DNA of 24,244 nt from CAYPQL01 sp964412905 (GCA_964412905.1 CAYPQL010000017.1:1-24244); one strand, 5' to 3'. Positions 1-7,732 are shown, counted from the stretch's first letter. Program-made: numbers and translations. Notes: generated by a model from the sequence alone, not told the origin.

Positions 1-89
1 GAAAATATTTTCTTAATTTCATATCTCTTACCCATAGAAATGTCGGAAGAACCAACTTTATAACTTTACAAACTTTTAACTTATAATAT

Positions 90-117
90 TTGACAAGCTT
101 TTTATTTGAGATATACT
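90..117 (+). promoter_or_regulatory. Promoter of the TetR-ABC exporter operon
   Basis: A perfect -35 TTGACA (90-95) is followed after 16 bases by TATACT (112-117). The expected transcription start, near 123-125, lies just before the palindromic operator. ACTTT-type repeats lie directly upstream (about 59-86). Confidence 0.7.
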
Positions 118-129
118 TATCCACAGTTG

Positions 130-145
130 CTTACCGAACGGTAAG
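130..145. promoter_or_regulatory. Probable TetR operator
   Basis: CTTACCGAACGGTAAG is a perfect inverted repeat with 7-bp arms and a 2-bp centre. It sits just downstream of the predicted transcription start and about 90 bases before the regulator's ATG. TetR-family proteins usually bind short palindromes like this and repress their own operon. Autoregulation here is inferred from position. Confidence 0.65.
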
Positions 146-236
146 TAAATTAAACCTGCCGGACGCCTTATTCAAATTTCTTTTGGTTTTTCCGTCTCAA
201 TTCGTTAACCCGTTATCTAATCTTTAAATTTTTATC

Positions 237-821
237 ATGGCTGTTTCTCAAAATTCAAAAGTCATACCGACTAAAGATTTAATCATTGACTCCGCCGAAA
301 AACTTTTCGCGCGATTCGGCTATTTGGGAGTTTCAATGGCAGACATCGCCGATTCTTTGGAGATTACCAAAGCGGCTTTATATTATCACTTCTCAAGCAA
401 AGAAGATCTCTATCTCAAGGTTTTGGAAAACGCTTTTAGAGAATTTTCCGAAACTATCAAAAAAATATCGGATGAAGACTTGAATATTCAAAAAAAATTT
501 TGCAAAACTATAACGACTTATATTGATTTCTCTTTGAAAAGAAAAGGCCTCGCGAAGCTTACAATGCGGGAATTGTCCAAAGACGATAATAACATTATTT
601 ATTTTATCGCCAAGACAAAGATGGAAATCGCCAATCAGTTGGAGCCTACCGTCAGGGAATTTCTCGCTTTTAAAAAGAAAAATATGATAAACAGCAAGGT
701 CGCCACATATCTTTTAATCGGAATGCTTAATACTTTTGTTCTTGGAGAGATCTTGGAAGGCGGGAAAAACTGGAAAGCGAAAGATGTCGCAAAACAAATC
801 AACGAATTATTTTTTAAATAA
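237..821 (+). CDS. TetR/AcrR family transcriptional regulator
   Basis: A 194-aa DNA-binding repressor, normal length for the family. The N-terminal helix-turn-helix spans about residues 12-60, with the typical LFARFGYLGVSMADIADSLE stretch followed by KAALYYHFSSKEDLY. The remaining helical part (about 65-190) would form the ligand-binding and dimer domain, which is too variable to predict a ligand. It is the first gene of an apparent operon: the ABC ATPase begins 11 bases after its stop and the permease follows. A strong promoter and a perfect palindrome precede it, so it probably represses its own exporter operon until a toxic ligand releases it. The start follows a long leader and has no clear Shine-Dalgarno sequence. 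The family is certain; the ligand is unknown. Confidence 0.93.
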   Translation: MAVSQNSKVIPTKDLIIDSAEKLFARFGYLGVSMADIADSLEITKAALYYHFSSKEDLYLKVLENAFREFSETIKKISDEDLNIQKKFCKTITTYIDFSLKRKGLAKLTMRELSKDDNNIIYFIAKTKMEIANQLEPTVREFLAFKKKNMINSKVATYLLIGMLNTFVLGEILEGGKNWKAKDVAKQINELFFK

Positions 822-832
822 AAATATTTTTT

Positions 833-1804
833 ATGAACATTATAGAAATAAAAAATCTCTCCAAGAAATTTAATGGAATTGCCGCCGTTGACGGCATCTC
901 TTTTGAAGTGAAAAGCGGCGAAATTTTTGGCTTTCTGGGACCGAACGGCGCCGGCAAATCAACCACGATCAGCATGCTTTCAACTATCCTGACGCCGACG
1001 AGCGGCGAAGCTTTTGTCAATAATTTTAATATCCTGACGCAAAAAAACGAGGTGCGGAAATCCATCGGACTTGTCTTCCAAGACTCTTCCCTTGACGATC
1101 AGCTAACCGCGGAGGAAAATCTCCGTTTCCACGCGAAACTTTATCATGTGCCAGCAAAAGAATATAAGAAAAGAATGGAAGAAGTTTTGCGGCTGGTTGA
1201 TTTGTGGGATAAAAAGAAGAGCATCATCAAAACTTTTTCCGGAGGAATGAAGCGGAGGCTGGAAATCGCGCGGGGGCTTATCCATTATCCGGAAGTTCTT
1301 TTTCTGGACGAACCGACCTTGGGGCTTGATCCGCAAACCCGCGCCCGCCTTTGGGAATATATTTTGCTTCTTAAGCGCGAACGGAAAATGACTATCTTTA
1401 TGACCACGCATTATATGAACGAAGCCGAATATTGCGACCGAATCGCGATTATTGACCGGGGAAAAACCGTCGCGCTGGACACGCCGCTCAATCTTAAAAA
1501 AATGGTGGGTGGCGATATAATCCGGATGGCAAGCGCGGAGAAAAACGCCCTTAAAGAAGAATTGAAACGGCGCTATCATAAAGAGATAAAAGAAGAAAAT
1601 AATATTCTTCAATTGGAAATCGCGGACGGAGAGAAATTTCTGCCTCGGCTTTTCAACGAACTTGATACGAAGATTGATTCCATTGAGCTGCGAAAACCGA
1701 CGCTTGACGATGTGTTTCTTAAATTAACGGGCCGCAAAATCAGGGAGGAAGAAGCGTCCGGCAAAGATCTGATGCGCGGGAGTATGCGAATGCGCAGGCA
1801 CTAA
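833..1804 (+). CDS. ABC-2 type exporter, ATP-binding protein (DrrA-like)
   Basis: A 323-aa ATPase that would drive the permease encoded 22 bases downstream. Visible motifs in order are Walker A GPNGAGKST (residues 36-44), the Q-loop in LVFQDSS (about 80-86), the signature FSGGM (135-139), Walker B VLFLDEP (155-161), the D-loop LGLD and the switch histidine in TTHY (residue 193). After the nucleotide-binding domain comes a C-terminal extension of about 100 residues, typical of daunorubicin/multidrug exporter ATPases of the DrrA/CcmA group. The last 20 or so residues are basic and methionine-rich and look poorly conserved. It lies in an operon behind the TetR gene, which suggests drug or toxic-compound export, though lipid or glycan export by ABC-2 systems cannot be excluded. 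Confidence 0.94.
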   Translation: MNIIEIKNLSKKFNGIAAVDGISFEVKSGEIFGFLGPNGAGKSTTISMLSTILTPTSGEAFVNNFNILTQKNEVRKSIGLVFQDSSLDDQLTAEENLRFHAKLYHVPAKEYKKRMEEVLRLVDLWDKKKSIIKTFSGGMKRRLEIARGLIHYPEVLFLDEPTLGLDPQTRARLWEYILLLKRERKMTIFMTTHYMNEAEYCDRIAIIDRGKTVALDTPLNLKKMVGGDIIRMASAEKNALKEELKRRYHKEIKEENNILQLEIADGEKFLPRLFNELDTKIDSIELRKPTLDDVFLKLTGRKIREEEASGKDLMRGSMRMRRH

Positions 1805-1826
1805 TTAGAAAATAACAAATATATTT

Positions 1827-2609
1827 ATGGAATTTTTTCAAGCGATTGTCACAATTTGGCAGAGGGAAATCATCCGTTATACGCGAGACAAAACGCGCAT
1901 TGTTTCCACTCTTTTACAGCCTCTGATGTTTCTTTTGATTTTCGGAGCGGGACTTCGCCAAACTTTGGCGGCCGGAAATTTCGGCGTTGATTTTGTCAAG
2001 TTTATGTATCCCGGCATTATCGCGATGAGCGTAATGGGAGTGGCATTTTTCTCCACCATTTCAACCGTCTGGGACAGGGAATTCGGATTTTTGAAAGAAA
2101 TTCTGGTCGCGCCGGTTTCCAGGACCGCTATCGCCTTGGGCAAAACATTGGGAGCCACCACGATCGCCGCCCTTCAAGCGTTTATACTTTTAGCCATCGC
2201 GCCGTTTGTCGGCATCAGCATTCATCTTGCTATCATCCCGCAGCTTTTGATATTTATGCTTCTTTTGTCATTTGCCATTTCCGGCATGGGACTTTTTATC
2301 GCCTCTCTTATGAAAACAACGGAAAGCTTCGGACTGCTGATGCAAGTGCTCATCTTCCCGATGTTTTTTCTCTCTGGCGCTTTCTTTCCTCTCACCGCCG
2401 TGCCCTATTGGATGTCTATAGTCTCAAAGATCAATCCCCTGACTTACGGAGTTGATTCTTTCAGACAAATAATCCTCAGCTCGGAAGTTTCGCGAGAAGT
2501 CATACAAAAGATTGTTCTTTATCCTCTTTATATTGACGCGTTATTTCTCGTCGCATTTTCAACTATAATGATCTTTGCCGCCGTTCTGGCATTCAATAAA
2601 AAAAATTAA
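1827..2609 (+). CDS. ABC-2 type exporter, membrane permease (DrrB-like)
   Basis: A 260-aa integral membrane protein with about six hydrophobic segments, the usual size and topology of an ABC-2 permease. The N-terminal cytoplasmic part reads IVTIWQREIIRYTRDKTRI and is followed by the first membrane span. A conserved loop, STVWDREFGFLKEILVAPVS (about residues 78-97), is the family's typical coupling region, and FFLSGAFFPLTAVPYWM before the last spans is also characteristic. It pairs with the ATPase gene directly upstream, so the two form a complete half-transporter type exporter in the inner membrane. The operon seems to end here: a nested palindromic element begins six bases after the stop codon. 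Confidence 0.93.
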   Translation: MEFFQAIVTIWQREIIRYTRDKTRIVSTLLQPLMFLLIFGAGLRQTLAAGNFGVDFVKFMYPGIIAMSVMGVAFFSTISTVWDREFGFLKEILVAPVSRTAIALGKTLGATTIAALQAFILLAIAPFVGISIHLAIIPQLLIFMLLLSFAISGMGLFIASLMKTTESFGLLMQVLIFPMFFLSGAFFPLTAVPYWMSIVSKINPLTYGVDSFRQIILSSEVSREVIQKIVLYPLYIDALFLVAFSTIMIFAAVLAFNKKN

Positions 2610-2614
2610 AATTA

Positions 2615-2775
2615 TTGTAACTACTTGGCTGCTCTAAAAAATATTTATTTTAAAAATATGTCATTTCGAGCGTGTCGCGAGAAATCTAAAAATTATAGAA
2701 ATATCTAAAGTTTATAGATTTCTCGCTATAATCGCTCGAAATGACACTTTCTTAGAGGAAGGAATGTAGTTACAA
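2615..2775. repeat. Nested palindromic element (REP/MITE-like, about 161 bp)
   Basis: Outer inverted repeats TTGTAACTAC (2615-2624) and GTAGTTACAA (2766-2775) are perfect. Inside lie CTCTAA/TTAGAG (2632-2637 and 2752-2757), then a perfect 14-bp pair beginning TGTCATTTCGAGCG (2659-2672 with 2733-2746), then a perfect 12-bp pair GCGAGAAATCTA (2677-2688 with 2715-2726). The core resembles the widespread TGTCATTTCGAG...GAGAAATCT intergenic repeats. It contains no gene. It separates the exporter operon from the next gene. Confidence 0.8.
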
Positions 2776-2803
2776 GTTATTAAAGAAAGGAAGGTGGTAA
2801 TCA

Positions 2804-3139
2804 ATGAAAAAAAATATCAACAAAATTATCTTGGCTTTTTTTATGCTGTTTATCGTATTCGCCGGCGTTTCTGTTTTATCTCCCGAAATCTCGCAAAGCG
2901 CTTCTATTTCAAGCTGGGGAGCAAAATGCGCGCCAGCCGGAACTCCTATCGATATTCGCCAAGCTATTATGAATGTCACTAATTGGATTTTGGGATTTAT
3001 TTCAATGATCTGCGTGCTGGTGGTTATATACGGCTTGGTAAGCGGAGCCGATACCATAAAATACGGATTGCTGGGACTTGTCGTCTGCGGGCTTGCCTAC
3101 GCGATAATAATTGTCGTTTCAACCGTCATTTTAACATAA
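2804..3139 (+). CDS. Small two-span membrane protein, VirB2/pilin-like
   Basis: A 111-aa protein of unknown function. It has a lysine-rich start and a hydrophobic N-terminal segment (about residues 8-27) that reads as a signal peptide, with possible cleavage near SQSAS. A short polar region with CAPAGTP follows, then two membrane spans (about 60-80 and 86-110) with the order seen in TrbC/VirB2-type pilins of type IV secretion systems. Such small proteins are common in Patescibacteria and are often annotated as pilin-like, but no secretion gene lies next to it. Its translation signal is unusually strong for this window: GGAAGGTGG ends six bases before the ATG. A bidirectional terminator follows about 100 bases after the stop. 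The call rests on architecture and is not a certain homology. Confidence 0.75.
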   Translation: MKKNINKIILAFFMLFIVFAGVSVLSPEISQSASISSWGAKCAPAGTPIDIRQAIMNVTNWILGFISMICVLVVIYGLVSGADTIKYGLLGLVVCGLAYAIIIVVSTVILT

Positions 3140-3242
3140 GCGAAAAAACGGGCGCCGCGTTAAACGAATATTTGACATACGAATATTATAACCGTTAAAA
3201 CTTTGGCATATTTTTTTACTGAAACGAATATTTTCATAAAAT

Positions 3243-3270
3243 AAAAATCGCCCGAATTGCGGCGATTTTT
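3243..3270. terminator. Bidirectional intrinsic terminator
   Basis: A perfect 10-bp stem AAAAATCGCC / GGCGATTTTT encloses an 8-base loop, giving a T-run on either strand. It lies between the small membrane protein gene (+) and the glycosyltransferase gene (-), and would end both. Confidence 0.85.
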
Positions 3271-3286
3271 AGATTTAAAAAATTTC

Positions 3287-4342
3287 TTAGCGCTTAATTA
3301 TCTTCTCGTAAACATTCTCATACGCGTCCGCCATTTTTTCAATCGTAAAATATTTCTCAATATGCTTTCGGCATTCAGCCCGATCTATTTTACCAATGTT
3401 CTTCATCGCTTCAATCATTTCCTTTTCGTCTTTCACGATAAATCCCGTTTTATTATGTTTGACTATTTCAGAAACCGAGCCGCGATTAAAAGCTATGACC
3501 GGCGTTCCGCAAGCCATCGCCTCAATCATCACCAGCCCGAACGGCTCTTCCCAGATTGTCGGAAAAAGAAGAGCTTTCGCGCCGCCCAATAATTCATCTT
3601 TTTCTTTCGGTCCGACTTCTCCGATATATTTTATATTCTTTCCGTTTATCATCGGTTTGACTTCTTCAAAATATTTCTCGTCGCTTTCGCAAGTCATATT
3701 CCCCGCCGCGATTAATTTATTTTTGGAAACTTGAGCGGCATGGACCGCGTTCCACATTCCTTTCCCGTAATGAATTCTGCCCAGCCAGGCGAAATAATCT
3801 TGCGACTTGGGATTGAAAGTAAAATCGTTTATATTGATGCCGTTATAAACCGTGTCTATATAATTTAAATTTATATCCGTGTGCGTTCTCTGATTGAAAC
3901 TTATGCTGGCGAAATTTGTTTTCCGGGAATAATATTTAAAGGTTATATATTCATCCGCGTCGTTTTGTTTCGCGTCGGGCAGAACATTGTGCAATGTCGT
4001 CAAAACCGGAGTCTTCGCCGCCTGCGCGAAAAAAAGCGCGTTATCTCCCATGTGGCTGTGGATTATGTCAAAATCATCCGCTCTGGAAAAACAATTCGCC
4101 GCGTTTATCAGGTTTTGCGAACGATGGAACCAGTCAATATTTTCTTCAAACAGCGACTTCGGAAAAACCGACGCGAGTTTTGCCTTCGTCGTTGAATTCC
4201 CGCTCGCGAAAAGAGTCACATCGTGCCCCCTCTTCACAAGCTCATTCGTAATTGCCGCTATTATAATTTCAACTCCTCCGTACTTTTTCGGCGGCACCGT
4301 TTCCCATAGCGGCGCCAGCTGGGCGATTTTCAGTTTTTGCAT
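3287..4342 (-). CDS. GT4-family glycosyltransferase
   Basis: A 351-aa GT-B fold glycosyltransferase, full length for the family. The N-terminal acceptor-binding half begins with IAQLAPLWETVPPKKYGGVE, a pattern seen in GT4 enzymes with the conserved YGG loop. The C-terminal donor-binding half contains YFAWLGRIHYGKG and the E-x7-E region EEPFGLVMIEAMACGTPVI (residues 265-283). These enzymes move a sugar from a nucleotide-sugar donor onto lipid, glycan or protein at the cytoplasmic membrane face. Donor and acceptor cannot be predicted. The gene stands alone on the minus strand, but several nucleotide-sugar genes lie at 12646-18734 in the same window. There is no clear ribosome-binding site. The family is certain; the substrate is open. 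Confidence 0.93.
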   Translation of the reverse strand: MQKLKIAQLAPLWETVPPKKYGGVEIIIAAITNELVKRGHDVTLFASGNSTTKAKLASVFPKSLFEENIDWFHRSQNLINAANCFSRADDFDIIHSHMGDNALFFAQAAKTPVLTTLHNVLPDAKQNDADEYITFKYYSRKTNFASISFNQRTHTDINLNYIDTVYNGININDFTFNPKSQDYFAWLGRIHYGKGMWNAVHAAQVSKNKLIAAGNMTCESDEKYFEEVKPMINGKNIKYIGEVGPKEKDELLGGAKALLFPTIWEEPFGLVMIEAMACGTPVIAFNRGSVSEIVKHNKTGFIVKDEKEMIEAMKNIGKIDRAECRKHIEKYFTIEKMADAYENVYEKIIKR

Positions 4343-4760
4343 TTTTTTATATTATTGTTTTTAATAATCTTAATAAATAATCTCTTTCCACTTCCTTAAA
4401 ATCTTTTAGCCTGTATTTCTCCCGCTCAATGCAAAACCTTATTTGTAATTCATAATTTCGGTCCAACTGCGATCTCCCCCTCTCTTACCCTACCATTCCC
4501 CGCGCAATAAATCAAGCATCTCGCATGTTTTTTTGTGTTGGCAAATTCTGAAAGTGTTGTATAATGAAAATATAAAAAAATAACCAATAACCAAGATACA
4601 AGGACACAAACAAATTTCAATTCTGTTTGATTATTGATGTTTGATATTTGATTATTTTTTGGTTATTGTATCTTGTTTCTTGTATCTTTAATTCTCGCAT
4701 TAAAACAAAGAAAGCGGATTATAAATACGCTCCCGCAATATAATTCAACAATATAATAAT
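4343..4760. other. 418-base intergenic region, divergent, with cysS leader
   Basis: No gene is visible. From left to right it holds an AT-rich spacer before the GT4 start, the cysS promoter (4538-4565), and a predicted 5' leader of about 190 bases with imperfect inverted repeats: AAGATACAAG (4593-4602) can pair with CTTGTATCTT (4679-4688), and CAAGATACAA (4592-4601) with TTGTATCTTG (4666-4675). TTTGATTATT-type direct repeats lie between these arms. I see no T-box sequence in this leader. Confidence 0.5.
4538..4565 (+). promoter_or_regulatory. Promoter of cysS
   Basis: TTGGCA (4538-4543), 16 bases, then a perfect TATAAT (4560-4565). It is the best promoter in the spacer and points at cysS. 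Confidence 0.65.
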
Positions 4761-6179
4761 ATGCAATTCTACAACACTTACACCAAAAAAGTTGAGGAGT
4801 TTAAGCCGCTGGAAAAAAATAAAGCCGGGCTTTATCACTGCGGGCCGACTGTTTATTGGACTCAGCATATCGGCAATTTGCGCGGGATGTTTTGCGCGGA
4901 TTTGGCAGTAAAGACGCTCCGATATTTGGGATATGAAGTCAAGCATATCCGGAATTATACCGATGTCGGGCATTTGACTTCCGACGGAGACGAGGGCGAG
5001 GACAAGATGGAAAAAGGCGTTCGCCGGGAAGGGCTGGATCCGGAAAAAATTGCCGAGAAATATATCAAGATTTTTGAAAAAGATACGGCGGAATTAAATA
5101 TCGCGGAACCGACAGTCAAGCCGAGAGCGACTAAGCATATCAAAGAGATGATTGAGATGGTCCAAACTTTGCTTGATAAAGGCTACGCTTACGCGACTGA
5201 CTTGGCAGTTTACTTTGATATTTCTAAAGCCAAAGATTATACTAAGCTGTCAGGACAGGTTTTGGAAGAAAATATTCAGGGCGCAGGCAAAAGCGATGTC
5301 TCTGATCCTCAAAAAAAGCATCCCAGCGATTTCGCGCTTTGGTTTTTCAGAGCCGGAGTTCATAAGAACGCTTTGCAATATTGGCCGTCGCCATTTTCTT
5401 CGCCGTTAGTTGAAAATGGCAACGGCTTTCCCGGCTGGCACATTGAATGCTCCGCGATGAGCAAGAAATATTTGGGAAATACTTTTGATATTCATATGGG
5501 AGGCATTGAGCATATCCCTGTCCATCACACAAACGAAATCGCCCAAAGCGAATCTGCCAACGGCGTTAAGTTCGCAAATTATTGGCTCCATAACGAACAC
5601 TTGCTGGTTGATAACAAGAAAATGGCAAAATCCGAAGGAACTTCATATAGTTTGCAAGAAGTGAAAAAAAAAGGCTTCAATCCCCTGTCTTTGAGATATT
5701 TATTTCTGACGGCCCATTATAAATCCAAACTGAATTTTACATGGAAAAGTTTAGAAGCCAGCCAGAACGCATTGAATAAATTGTATGATTTCGTCCGAAA
5801 TAATAATAATTCCCCTCTTGAGAGGGGCGAGGGGTGTGTTAATTATGAAATCCAATTTCAACAAGCCCTTGAAAATAATCTTGACACCCCCAAAGCTTTG
5901 GCGATCGTTTGGGAAATGATAAAATCGGATAAAATAAATTACGAACATAAAAAAACAGCCCTCCTGAAATTCGACGAGGTGCTGGGATTGGATTTAAGCA
6001 AAGTTACATCTGAAGAAATTATAATCTCTGATGATGTAAAAAGTTTAATCTCGCAAAGAGAAACTGCGAGAAAAAATAAAGACTGGGATTTGGCGGATAA
6101 ATTGAGAAAAGAAATTGAAGTTAAAGGGTTTGCGGTGGAGGATATGGCGGAAAAAGCGGTGATTAAAAAAAAGAAATAG
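4761..6179 (+). CDS. cysS: Cysteinyl-tRNA synthetase
   Basis: A 472-aa class I tRNA synthetase that charges tRNA-Cys in the cytoplasm. The catalytic start reads YHCGPTVYWTQHIGNLRG, with Cys27 as a zinc ligand and HIGN as the HIGH motif (36-39). Other zinc ligands are Cys230 in WHIECSAM, His255 and Glu259 in the HHTNEIAQSE stretch. The KMSKS loop is KMAKS (287-291). The C-terminal helical anticodon-binding part follows and the length is normal. Two DNA palindromes lie inside the frame: one encodes the stretch around SSPLVENGN (residues about 209-222), just before the zinc site; the other encodes SPLERGEGCV (351-360) in the C-terminal part. Both look like in-frame insertions relative to the family, and neither removes a catalytic residue. 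The gene has its own promoter. Confidence 0.97.
   Translation: MQFYNTYTKKVEEFKPLEKNKAGLYHCGPTVYWTQHIGNLRGMFCADLAVKTLRYLGYEVKHIRNYTDVGHLTSDGDEGEDKMEKGVRREGLDPEKIAEKYIKIFEKDTAELNIAEPTVKPRATKHIKEMIEMVQTLLDKGYAYATDLAVYFDISKAKDYTKLSGQVLEENIQGAGKSDVSDPQKKHPSDFALWFFRAGVHKNALQYWPSPFSSPLVENGNGFPGWHIECSAMSKKYLGNTFDIHMGGIEHIPVHHTNEIAQSESANGVKFANYWLHNEHLLVDNKKMAKSEGTSYSLQEVKKKGFNPLSLRYLFLTAHYKSKLNFTWKSLEASQNALNKLYDFVRNNNNSPLERGEGCVNYEIQFQQALENNLDTPKALAIVWEMIKSDKINYEHKKTALLKFDEVLGLDLSKVTSEEIIISDDVKSLISQRETARKNKDWDLADKLRKEIEVKGFAVEDMAEKAVIKKKK
5384..5426. repeat. Palindrome inside cysS (catalytic domain)
   Basis: Arms of 15 bases (5384-5398 and 5412-5426, one mismatch; inner arms GCCATTTTC/GAAAATGGC perfect) flank a 13-base loop. 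The region encodes extra residues between the SP and FPGWHIEC blocks of cysteinyl-tRNA synthetase. It reads through in frame. Confidence 0.6.
5812..5835. repeat. SPLERG-type palindromic repeat inside cysS
   Basis: CCCCTCT, TG, AGAGGGG (5812-5827) followed by CGAGGGGT is the well-known intergenic repeat type, here translated as SPLERGEGCV. A similar hairpin, CCCCCT AATA AGGGGG, lies before dnaB (6287-6302), and another at 8770-8787. Confidence 0.75.
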
Positions 6180-6192
6180 GTTTTTTACGCCT

Positions 6193-6258
6193 CTGACAAC
6201 CTGTACATTAAACGGGTATAATTTTGCTATTGATTAAAATAGCTTATTTTTATATACT
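6193..6258 (+). promoter_or_regulatory. Promoter region of dnaB (two candidates)
   Basis: Candidate one is CTGACA (6193-6198), 18 bases, TATAAT (6217-6222). Candidate two is TTGATT (6230-6235), 17 bases, TATACT (6253-6258). Both face dnaB, so tandem promoters are possible. Confidence 0.5.
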
Positions 6259-6286
6259 GAGTGAGTAAGAGTACAATACAATCGTT

Positions 6287-6302
6287 CCCCCTAATAAGGG
6301 GG
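6287..6302. repeat. Short G/C-armed hairpin before dnaB
   Basis: CCCCCT, AATA, AGGGGG forms a 6-bp stem and is the same type as the hairpins at 5812 and 8770. Downstream (6318-6356) are TTCTAAATTC repeats, whose last 17 bases recur exactly at 22619-22635. Confidence 0.6.
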
Positions 6303-6364
6303 CTATAAAAGCATTGGAATTCTAAATTCATCATTCCGCATTCTAAATTCTAATCTCCATTTCT

Positions 6365-7732
6365 ATGTCCAATAAACAAGTAAAAAATCCCGACTTCAAG
6401 ACAAACAAAATGCCGCCGCAGAATGTTGAGGCGGAGCAGTCGGTTTTGGGATCTTTGATGATAGACAAAAACGCGGTTATAAAAGTCGGAGACATAATCA
6501 CCTCCGAAGATTTTTATAAAGATAATCACGGCAAAATATATGAAGCTATGATTTATTTATACGAACATCACGAGCCGATAGATTTATTAAGCCTTTCCAA
6601 CAGGCTCAAGGAAACTGATAATTTAGAGCGAGTCGGGGGAGAAAGTTATCTGGCGTCTTTGGCAAACACCGTTCCCACAGCCGCCAACATCGTTCATTAC
6701 GCGAAAATCGTTGAGAAAAAAGCGGTTCTGCGAAGGCTGATTGACAACGCTTCGCAGATTGTGGCAGATGCTTATGATGAAACGGAGGAAGTGGAAAAAA
6801 CTCTGGACGATGCCGAGCAAAAAATATTTTCCGTGTCCAAAAAACACATCCGACAAGACTTCACTCCTATCAAGCCGATTTTGGAAGAAGCCTTCGACAG
6901 GATAGACGACCTTCATAAAAACAAAGGAAAATTGCGCGGAATTCCAACAGGATTTACCGACTTGGATAATATTTTGTCCGGCCTGCAAAATTCCAATTTG
7001 ATTATCTTGGGCGCGAGACCAAGCGTTGGAAAATCATCTTTAGCGATGGACATCGCCCGGCACGCGGCAATCCATGAAAAAGTGCCCGTGGGAGTTTTCT
7101 CTCTGGAAATGTCCAAAGGAGAAGTGATAGACAGAATAATCTGCGCCGAAGCGAATATTGATCTTTGGAAATTGCGAACCGGAAAACTTTCCAGCATAGG
7201 AGAAAATGACGACTTCTCTCGAATTGGCCACGCGATGGGAGTTCTTTCGGAAGCTCCGATGTTCATTGACGACTCGGCGACTTTAAATATTATGGCGATG
7301 AGAACGATGGCGCGAAGGCTCCAATCCGAACACGGGCTGGGAATGCTTATCGTTGACTATCTTCAGCTTATTCAAGGAAGAGGAAATCCGGACAATCGCG
7401 TGCTGGAAGTGAGCGAGATTTCAAGATCTCTCAAAGGCTTGGCGAGAGAACTGAATGTTCCTATCCTAGCTTTATCCCAGCTTTCCCGAGGCATTGAATC
7501 CAGAACGGACCAAAGGCCGAAACTTTCCGATTTAAGGGAGAGCGGTTCCATTGAGCAAGACGCCGATGTCGTTCTGTTTATTTACAGGGAAGATAAAACA
7601 AAAGCCGATTCTGAAAACAAAAATATAGCCGAAATCCTTGTCGCCAAACACCGCAACGGCCCTGTCGGATCCGTAAAATTATTCTTTAACGAACAATGCA
7701 CGAGCTTTAAAAATTTGGACAAGAGGCACTAG
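6365..7732 (+). CDS. dnaB: Replicative DNA helicase DnaB
   Basis: A 455-aa hexameric helicase that unwinds DNA at the replication fork and interacts with primase. The N-terminal helical domain (about residues 15-115) begins with PPQNVEAEQSVLGSLM, the family signature. A linker leads to the RecA-like domain with Walker A GARPSVGKS (216-224), Walker B LIVDYLQL (328-335), and the conserved blocks ALSQLSRGIESR (369-380) and LSDLRESGSIEQDADVV (387-403). The length is that of an intact, intein-free DnaB. There is no Shine-Dalgarno sequence; the start follows AT-rich TTCTAAA repeats. It lies between cysS and recR on the same strand, but each gene has a wide spacer, so they are probably separate transcription units. 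Confidence 0.98.
   Translation: MSNKQVKNPDFKTNKMPPQNVEAEQSVLGSLMIDKNAVIKVGDIITSEDFYKDNHGKIYEAMIYLYEHHEPIDLLSLSNRLKETDNLERVGGESYLASLANTVPTAANIVHYAKIVEKKAVLRRLIDNASQIVADAYDETEEVEKTLDDAEQKIFSVSKKHIRQDFTPIKPILEEAFDRIDDLHKNKGKLRGIPTGFTDLDNILSGLQNSNLIILGARPSVGKSSLAMDIARHAAIHEKVPVGVFSLEMSKGEVIDRIICAEANIDLWKLRTGKLSSIGENDDFSRIGHAMGVLSEAPMFIDDSATLNIMAMRTMARRLQSEHGLGMLIVDYLQLIQGRGNPDNRVLEVSEISRSLKGLARELNVPILALSQLSRGIESRTDQRPKLSDLRESGSIEQDADVVLFIYREDKTKADSENKNIAEILVAKHRNGPVGSVKLFFNEQCTSFKNLDKRH

Noticed and set aside
1..35. Minus-strand ATG at 35 reading MGKRYEIKKIF off the window edge.
   Set aside because: Only 11 codons are visible with no ribosome-binding site or recognisable motif, so a partial gene cannot be supported.
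1103..1612. 169-aa open frame opposite the ABC ATPase gene.
   Set aside because: The plus-strand ATPase is complete with all motifs. The antisense frame has no domain or start signal.
3164..3232. Three direct copies of ACGAATATT at 3164, 3179 and 3224.
   Set aside because: They lie downstream of a gene and before a terminator, with uneven spacing and AT-rich composition. No promoter or regulator is associated.
3881..4364. Overlapping plus-strand frames of 85-125 aa inside the glycosyltransferase gene.
   Set aside because: They are shadows of the GT4 gene, which has full-length conserved motifs on the minus strand.
6365..7732. Possible intein in DnaB, a common insertion site.
   Set aside because: The protein has normal length with uninterrupted Walker and C-terminal motifs.
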